The notes under the pieces are model-generated. The model made no database searches and was not told the origin of the DNA. It saw nothing but the letters and a program-made list of their open reading frames with translations. A program made the position numbers and the translations under genes. A DNA stretch of 37,159 bases, from positions 1 to 37,159 of the forward strand of contig CAYYUG010000046.1 in the NCBI GenBank assembly GCA_964474755.1, given 5' to 3'. The DNA comes from GCA-2717185 sp964474755 (GTDB lineage: Bacteria > Pseudomonadota > Alphaproteobacteria > UBA8366 > GCA-2717185). Below are positions 32,346 to 37,159 of this stretch, piece after piece. How positions within the stretch are numbered: position 1 is the stretch's first letter; each line of letters starts with the position of its first letter.

Positions 32346-32849
32346 ATGGCCTTAATGACCGCTGAAAATCACGGCTCGTCGGACAACCCCCTCGATATCA
32401 TGGAAGACATCGTTCGCACCAACGAGTGGTTGTTCGATCGCTCGAGCGAACATGAGCTGCTTGTCGAGATGTCGGGGCGGTGGTGCGACTACCGCATGTT
32501 CTTCGTCTGGCGTGACGAGGTGAAGGCGCTGTATTTCACCTGTTCGCTCGACATGAAGGTCATCCGGGAAAAGCGGTCCGAAATCACCGAATTATTGTCG
32601 CAAATCAACGAACGGATGTGGTTTGGCCATTTCGAGCTCTGCTCGGAAGCTGGCACGCCTATGTTCCGTCACACCATGCTCACTCGCGGTTGGAATAACG
32701 TGACCGCTGAACAGCTGGAGGATTTGGTGGAAATCGCGGTCAACGAGTGCGAACGGTTCTACCCGTCTTTCCAATACGTGTTGTGGGCGGGCTACAACGC
32801 ACAGCAGGCAATCGAAGCGACGATGCTTGACCCCGTCGGCGAGGCTTGA
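32346..32849 (+). CDS. YbjN domain-containing protein
   Basis: A 167-residue YbjN-domain protein, related to type III secretion chaperone folds but free-standing in alphaproteobacteria. Family text: NPLDIMEDIVRTNEWLFDR, VEMSGRWCDYRMFFVWRDE, LYFTCSLDMKV and GHFELCSEAGTPMFRHT. A role in stress or envelope regulation is suggested for E. coli YbjN; here it is inferred only from synteny with proC, which follows 13 nt later. The ATG 32346 has AAAGG upstream; a longer reading from 32316 is unsupported. Confidence 0.93.
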   Translation: MALMTAENHGSSDNPLDIMEDIVRTNEWLFDRSSEHELLVEMSGRWCDYRMFFVWRDEVKALYFTCSLDMKVIREKRSEITELLSQINERMWFGHFELCSEAGTPMFRHTMLTRGWNNVTAEQLEDLVEIAVNECERFYPSFQYVLWAGYNAQQAIEATMLDPVGEA

Positions 32850-32862
32850 GAAGCTTCTCAGC

Positions 32863-33400
32863 ATGACTAGTAATATGACACGGCCCTTGCTGCTCATTGG
32901 TTGTGGCAAAATGGGCGGCGCGATGCTGGCTGGCTGGCGCGGTTCAGGTATTGCTGCGGCCGGCGTCACCGTTGTTGAACCGGCCGGCGCTGCCGACTTC
33001 GCCGATGCGACTGACNNNNNNNNNNNNNNNNNNNNNNNNNNNNNNNNNNNNNNNNNNNNNNNNNNNNNNNNNNNNNNNNNNNNNNNNNNNNNNNNNNNNN
33101 NNNNNNNNNNNNNNNGCCTATGTCTTCCTACTGATCGAATGCCTAGCCGCCGCCGGCGTCGCAGCAGGCCTGCCGAAGGGCCTGGCAGAGCAACTGGCGC
33201 TTGCCACCGTGGCAGGATCGGGCCAGTTGGCGCTTGCGAGTGATGAGAAACCGTCACGACTGCGCGAGAACGTCACCAGTCCCGGCGGCACGACGCTGGA
33301 AGCACTCAAGATCTTAATGGCAGACGAAGGCCTGCAACCGCTCTTGACCCAGGCCATCGCCGCCGCAACAGAACGCAGCCGGGAATTAGCGAGGGGCTAG
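32863..33400 (+). CDS. proC: Pyrroline-5-carboxylate reductase, interrupted by assembly gap
   Basis: Last step of proline synthesis. The N-terminus carries the NAD(P) motif LLIGCGKMGGAMLAGW, and after the gap come AYVFLLIECLAAAGVAAGL and the P5CR signature ENVTSPGGTT with a helical C-terminus. About 51 residues precede and 95 follow the gap; a typical ProC has about 270, so roughly 115 codons are missing while only 100 Ns are shown, and the two halves are not in the same frame across the Ns. The gap length is therefore a placeholder. ATG 32863 or 32875 could start it. Its stop overlaps the convergent transporter gene by 3-4 nt. Confidence 0.93.
33016..33115. other. Assembly gap (100 Ns)
   Basis: Exactly 100 ambiguous bases inside proC. 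The round number and frame mismatch on either side indicate an arbitrary scaffold filler. Confidence 0.99.
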
Positions 33401-34968
33401 ACTTTACCCAAAACAGATGGACTTCTGCTCGCGCGGGCCAGGATACAGCCGGGAATCAACCCCGCTGCGGCTATCAAAGCCAGCAAGAAGTAAGCGTCCT
33501 GGAAACCCAACGTACTGGCTTGGGCATAAATTACCTCGCCCAGATAGTGAAATGCGCTGGAACCGCGCTCGGGTCCTGGGACTCCGGCCTCTCCCAGCAA
33601 CTGCATTAGACGGTCTCGCATCTCGCGCGTAGTTTCGCTGGCACCGGTCTGCATGGCGGCAAAAGCGTCTCCGTGGAAGGGAATGCGCAGCTCCAGGAAA
33701 ACCACGAGGCAGTTCGTGCCTATCGTACCGCCGAGCTGTCGTACAAAATTGACCGTGCTCGATCCCTGAGTAACCATGTCCGTGGGCAAAGATTTCAGTG
33801 CTTCGGAATTGACGACGGAACGGGTGCAGGCAACCCCGATGCGTACGATCAGGGTGAACCAAACTAGTGTCCAGAAGGGTGTATTCACATCCGCGGTTGA
33901 CAGATAGAAAAACGCAATTGCAAAGATCACCATGCCGACGCAGATCATCATATAGGCCGGCACGAAGTCCGACAGGCGGCCGACTAGGGGGAACAGGATG
34001 ATTAGTGACAAGCCCGCCGGTACCATCAGAAGTCCTGCGTCGATCGCTGAATAGTGTTGGATCTGCTGTGTGAATAATGGCATCAGGAAAAAAGAGGAGA
34101 ACATCGCCGCACCGGTAAAAAAGCCGATGCTGGCCGCAGCGCTGAACTGAGCGTTCGCGAAGACCCGCATATTGACCAAGGGGCTTTCGGCGTAGATCTG
34201 GCGCAGTACAAAGGCTGTCCCGCAGCCGATGCCAGCGCCGAACAGCATGAGGATATCCGTCGAGGTCCAGCCTAGCCGTTGGCCGTAGCTAAAACCAAGC
34301 AGGAACCCAGCAAGCGACACGCAAAGCATACCGAAGCCAAGAAAATCAAAACGCGGGATCTTCTTCGGCATCGCTCGGCTAGGCAAAAACAGATTGCCCA
34401 CGAACAGCGCCAAGAAGGCCGTCGGAATGGTGAGCAGGAAAATGTAGCGCCAGCTGAACACGTCGATGGCAATGCCTCCCAAGGTCGGGCCGAGCGCGGG
34501 TGCCAATACATTGCCCAGAGCGAAGATGCCCATGGAGAAACCCTTCTGATCGCGCGGGAAGACCTTAAAGGTCACGGCCATGCCTAGTGGCTGCACGATG
34601 CCGGCGGACAGGCCCTGCATCATACGGCCAAGCAGCAGGCTTTCGGTATCCTGCGCCAACCCGCTCATCGCCGAGCCGATCAGAAAACCAACGACAGCAA
34701 CAGTGAAACTGAGCCGCTCGCCGAAAGAGAGAACGAGCCAGGCACTGAGCAGCATGCCAGCCGTTTGCGCGGCAAAATAACCAGTCGAAATCAATTGCGC
34801 CTGGTCGCGACCAATCCCGAAGGTGCCCATGATAGCGGGAAAAGCAACGTTCACTGTCGTCGCGCCCAGGGTCATGGTCATGATGCCGACCAGACAGGTA
34901 ACCGTCGCCAGCCATTTATAGGCCGGACCGTAGCGGTCGAATAGGGTTTCGATACTGTCTGGGCGCAC
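33397..34968 (-). CDS. DHA2-family (EmrB/QacA) MFS drug efflux transporter
   Basis: A 523-residue inner-membrane proton antiporter with about 14 hydrophobic segments. TM1 reads TLGATTVNVAFPAI, and the conserved motif C region appears as GNVLAPALGPTLGG followed by FSWRYIFLLTIP, both typical of the EmrB/QacA branch. A TetR-family gene is divergent, the usual repressor-pump pairing. No EmrA-type membrane-fusion partner lies beside it, so it either works alone or borrows one. The start is a GTG at 34968 with no good ribosome-binding site. A 13-bp inverted repeat sits directly upstream. Confidence 0.93.
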   Translation of the reverse strand: MRPDSIETLFDRYGPAYKWLATVTCLVGIMTMTLGATTVNVAFPAIMGTFGIGRDQAQLISTGYFAAQTAGMLLSAWLVLSFGERLSFTVAVVGFLIGSAMSGLAQDTESLLLGRMMQGLSAGIVQPLGMAVTFKVFPRDQKGFSMGIFALGNVLAPALGPTLGGIAIDVFSWRYIFLLTIPTAFLALFVGNLFLPSRAMPKKIPRFDFLGFGMLCVSLAGFLLGFSYGQRLGWTSTDILMLFGAGIGCGTAFVLRQIYAESPLVNMRVFANAQFSAAASIGFFTGAAMFSSFFLMPLFTQQIQHYSAIDAGLLMVPAGLSLIILFPLVGRLSDFVPAYMMICVGMVIFAIAFFYLSTADVNTPFWTLVWFTLIVRIGVACTRSVVNSEALKSLPTDMVTQGSSTVNFVRQLGGTIGTNCLVVFLELRIPFHGDAFAAMQTGASETTREMRDRLMQLLGEAGVPGPERGSSAFHYLGEVIYAQASTLGFQDAYFLLALIAAAGLIPGCILARASRSPSVLGKV

Positions 34969-34975
34969 GTGGTAA

Positions 34976-34988
34976 CAAGATGTTCTTG
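34976..34988. promoter_or_regulatory. Candidate TetR-type operator
   Basis: Perfect inverted repeat CAAGA-TGT-TCTTG, 7 nt upstream of the transporter start in the spacer shared with the tetR gene. The size and placement suit a dyad operator by which the regulator could block transporter initiation. A second, wider dyad ATTAC...GTAAT (about 35006-35031) surrounds ATTCGAAT. Confidence 0.4.
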
Positions 34989-35122
34989 AAGGGCCTTTTC
35001 TACATGATTACGTGACAAAATTCGAATGTAATGAGACCAAAGCAGATCGATTGAAAATAGACCGCAACGCCTTATGATTGATTGTCTCGGAAACACGGAA
35101 CCAGTTAGGTAGTTGTAAACCC

Positions 35123-35749
35123 ATGGTCAAGAAGGCGGATCGCCCGCAACAAATTCTCGAAACAGCGCTTGGCCTCGCCTCAAAAGCGCGCTGGTCATCA
35201 ATTAGCCTGCGCGAAATAACGGCGGCTGCCGGCGTATTACCAGCGGAAATGTATTCACTCTATCCCTCCAAGATAGAAATCCTAAAAGCCTATTTCGCGT
35301 CCGTAGATGCCGCGGTGCTAAAAACCAAGTTCGCGTTCGACCCGGAAGACAGCCCGCGCGACCGGCTGTTCGACGTACTAATGCGCCGCTTTGATGCTTT
35401 GTCCGATGACCGCGATGCTGTCGTGTCGATCCTGGCTGCCCTACGAAGCGATCCTATGTCCACACTTTGCCTGTCCCCAGGAATATACAGGTCGATGCGC
35501 TGGATGCTGGAAACCGCAGAAATCTCGACCTCGGGTCCAAACGGATGCCTGACGGTGAAAGGGCTCGTCGCACTGTGGTTCGCCACTTTGCGAATCTGGG
35601 AACGCGACGAGAGCGAGGATATGGCGCGCACCATGGCCGCGTTGGACAAAAATCTTCGGCGCGCGGAGCGGCTAAGTTCGATGCTCCCCTTTTCATCACC
35701 GCTCAGGTGCCAGAACGTAAAACCATCGCCTGATCATGTGCATGCCTGA
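35123..35749 (+). CDS. TetR-family transcriptional regulator
   Basis: A 208-residue TetR-like regulator. The DNA-binding helix-turn-helix is at about 29-48 (SLREITAAAGVLPAEMYSLY) followed by PSK, after which the ligand-binding helices follow. It also resembles the COQ9-like offshoot of this fold found in alphaproteobacteria, e.g. the WERDESEDMARTMAALDK segment. Divergence from the DHA2 pump suggests it controls that gene. ATG 35123 is preferred; a frame open to 35078 has no ribosome-binding site. It is followed 27 nt later by csaA. Confidence 0.85.
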   Translation: MVKKADRPQQILETALGLASKARWSSISLREITAAAGVLPAEMYSLYPSKIEILKAYFASVDAAVLKTKFAFDPEDSPRDRLFDVLMRRFDALSDDRDAVVSILAALRSDPMSTLCLSPGIYRSMRWMLETAEISTSGPNGCLTVKGLVALWFATLRIWERDESEDMARTMAALDKNLRRAERLSSMLPFSSPLRCQNVKPSPDHVHA

Positions 35750-35776
35750 TCGTGGCAACCATATTCAGAGAGTAAC

Positions 35777-36115
35777 ATGAAGGCGATCAGTTTCGACGAC
35801 TTTCTCATGGTCGACATCCGCGTCGGCACGATTATCCGGGCCGAAGACTATCCGGAAGCACGCAAGCCAGCCTTCAAACTATGGGTCGATTTTGGGCCTG
35901 AGATCGGTGAGCGCAAGACGTCGGCCCAAATTACCAAACATTACAACCTGAACGAACTGGTCGGCCGACAGGTCGCCGCCGTAGTGAATTTTCCACCCAA
36001 ACAGATCGGCAAGTTCATGTCCGAGATTCTGGTACTTGGATTTCCGGATGGAGATGGAGAAGTGGTAATGATCAAACCCTCCCGGGGCGTTCCCAACGGC
36101 GGGAGGCTGTACTGA
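35777..36115 (+). CDS. csaA: tRNA-binding protein CsaA
   Basis: A 112-residue stand-alone tRNA-binding (EMAP-II/Trbp111-like OB-fold) protein, a dimeric chaperone-like factor in Bacillus. Markers: FLMVDIRVGTIIRAEDYPEA, KLWVDFGPEIGERKTSAQIT, VVNFPPKQIGKFMSEILVLG and the C-terminal PNGGRLY. AGAGAG lies a few bases before the ATG. It starts shortly after tetR and ends one base before the VOC gene, so these could be co-transcribed. Confidence 0.95.
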   Translation: MKAISFDDFLMVDIRVGTIIRAEDYPEARKPAFKLWVDFGPEIGERKTSAQITKHYNLNELVGRQVAAVVNFPPKQIGKFMSEILVLGFPDGDGEVVMIKPSRGVPNGGRLY

Positions 36116-36116
36116 A

Positions 36117-36983
36117 ATGAATCGCGGAATTGATCACCTGGTGCTGGACGTCCGGGACCTCGATAGTGCACGCGAGACCTATAGCCGGTTCGGCTTCACC
36201 ACGACACCACGCGCTATTCATCCCTTCGGCACCGGCAACAGCCTGGTACAACTTCAGAACAATTTTTTAGAGCTATTAACCGTCGTCGACGAATCAAAAT
36301 TCACGGCATCGGCAGCAGGCCAGTTCGAGTTTAGCACATTCAACAAAAGGTATCTCGACGCGCGCGAAGGCATGTCGATGCTGGTCTTCGAAGGACACGA
36401 TGCGGCGGGTGATTACGCCGAATTCGCGGCCAGCGGGCTCGACACCCACAAACCGTTCCATTTCGAGCGCAAGGCGACCTTGCCGCATGGCGAACAAGTC
36501 ACCGTCGCCTTTTCCCTTGTCTTCATTACCGACAAGCTAATGCCAGACGCGGTGTTCTTCACTTGCCAGCAACACGCACCAGAATATTTTTGGAAGCCGG
36601 AATACCAGCGCCACAAAAACGGCGCGTCAATGATCTCCGAGGTAATCATGGTCGCCAACAACCCAGCCGATTTATCCGAAATCCTCGGCAGCATACAGGG
36701 CAAGCAGGCGGTCTCGGTGTCAGGCGACGACCTTTGGGCTGCGACCGAGCGTGGCGTCGTCACAGTCGTTACACCGCGTAATTTCGAGTCGCGGTTCGGT
36801 GTTGCACCAGTCGGTCCCCAATCACCACACTTTGCCGCCTTTCAGATCACAGTCGCTGACCTAAGCAAGACAGAAATGTTGCTGAAGGGCAACGCAGTCC
36901 CGTTCCGCAAGACCCAAGATACGCTACAGATCGGACCAGAAACCGCGTTCGGCTGCGTCCTAGAATTCGTGCCAGAAGGCTGA
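36117..36983 (+). CDS. VOC/glyoxalase-like domain protein
   Basis: A 288-residue protein of the vicinal-oxygen-chelate superfamily, glyoxalase-like group (PF13468-type). It begins RGIDHLVLDVRDLDSARETY, with a metal-type His in the first strand, and PFGTGNSLVQLQNNFLELL. A second beta-alpha-beta half begins near MISEVIMVANNPADL. Members include hydrolases, dioxygenases and resistance proteins; the substrate is unknown. Start codon overlaps the csaA end (TGAAATG), so translation is coupled. Confidence 0.85.
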   Translation: MNRGIDHLVLDVRDLDSARETYSRFGFTTTPRAIHPFGTGNSLVQLQNNFLELLTVVDESKFTASAAGQFEFSTFNKRYLDAREGMSMLVFEGHDAAGDYAEFAASGLDTHKPFHFERKATLPHGEQVTVAFSLVFITDKLMPDAVFFTCQQHAPEYFWKPEYQRHKNGASMISEVIMVANNPADLSEILGSIQGKQAVSVSGDDLWAATERGVVTVVTPRNFESRFGVAPVGPQSPHFAAFQITVADLSKTEMLLKGNAVPFRKTQDTLQIGPETAFGCVLEFVPEG

Positions 36984-37104
36984 CCCCCGCATCTCATGAG
37001 CAGCTACTAAGATCACGTCAGCTGTGGCTGAAGACTGGCCAAATTACCAACCTGAGGGCAACCCACCCCCTCAACGACATGGGGAGGAATTAGGGATCGA
37101 AGCA

Positions 37105-37159
37105 ATGATAGCAAGCCTGGGATCGGGCCTCCCGGCATTAATCCTTCATTTCGCAGTGA
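37105..37159 (+). CDS. Start of a probable DUF350 membrane protein (truncated by window end)
   Basis: Eighteen codons from an ATG at 37105 reading MIASLGSGLPALILHFAV to the window edge, with AGGAAT about 12 nt upstream. A hydrophobic N-terminus of this type fits the DUF350 (YjfL-like) inner-membrane family. The evidence is short and the call is tentative; the rest is outside the window. Confidence 0.4.
   Translation, partial: MIASLGSGLPALILHFAV

Noticed and set aside
32827..33243. Open frames running through the N block
   Set aside because: They exist only because Ns are read as unknown residues; the real gene is proC in two frames around the gap.

Overview
The window looks like a chromosomal scaffold of an alphaproteobacterium, most likely related to Rhodospirillales. 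It has moderate GC, many GTG/TTG starts and tight stop/start overlaps. Family-level gene order also points there: cnoX–LON–Trm112–DUF971–ubiH, then ftsK–lolA–xthA, then hldD–lgt–midA–pgeF facing ubiK–ybjN–proC. Family assignments rest on motifs I can read; no database search was possible. A run of 100 Ns inside proC shows this is a scaffolded assembly, probably metagenomic.

Layout. 1-7.3 kb is mostly accessory metabolism: a UMF1-type transporter, an amidase, a 54-residue zinc protein, a parvulin, a cysteine-dioxygenase-like cupin, an SDR that lacks its Tyr/Lys pair, and metA. 7.4-11 kb holds tRNA-Gly(GCC) with a good promoter, a YbaK/ProX deacylase, and a forward cluster (cnoX, LON-domain protein, Trm112-like, DUF971, DOPA-dioxygenase-like) converging on ubiH. 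12.2-13.2 kb looks empty of genes, but on reading is the decayed remains of a glnK-amtB nitrogen-sensing/ammonium-transport operon. 13.2-22.8 kb runs forward: aminotransferase, ftsK, lolA, a second amidase, a class-I amidotransferase-like hydrolase, an FAH-family hydrolase, xthA and mtnP, interrupted by one reverse DUF1330 gene.

22.8-31.7 kb is a ten-gene reverse-strand run: hldD-lgt-midA-pgeF, a lipoprotein, then prs-rplY-pth-ychF-rhodanese. It joins envelope biogenesis (heptose epimerase, prolipoprotein transferase), respiratory complex I assembly (midA), nucleotide supply (prs) and translation (L25, peptidyl-tRNA hydrolase, YchF). 31.8-33.4 kb is ubiK, ybjN and the gapped proC. 33.4-35.7 kb is a divergent TetR/DHA2-efflux pair. 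The end holds csaA, a VOC-family protein and the first codons of a probable DUF350 membrane protein.

The most notable observation is the glnK-amtB relic. It has several frameshifts, an internal deletion, loss of the T-loop uridylylation Tyr and of a pore His, yet keeps a ribosome-binding site. I saw no mobile element, CRISPR array or rRNA.
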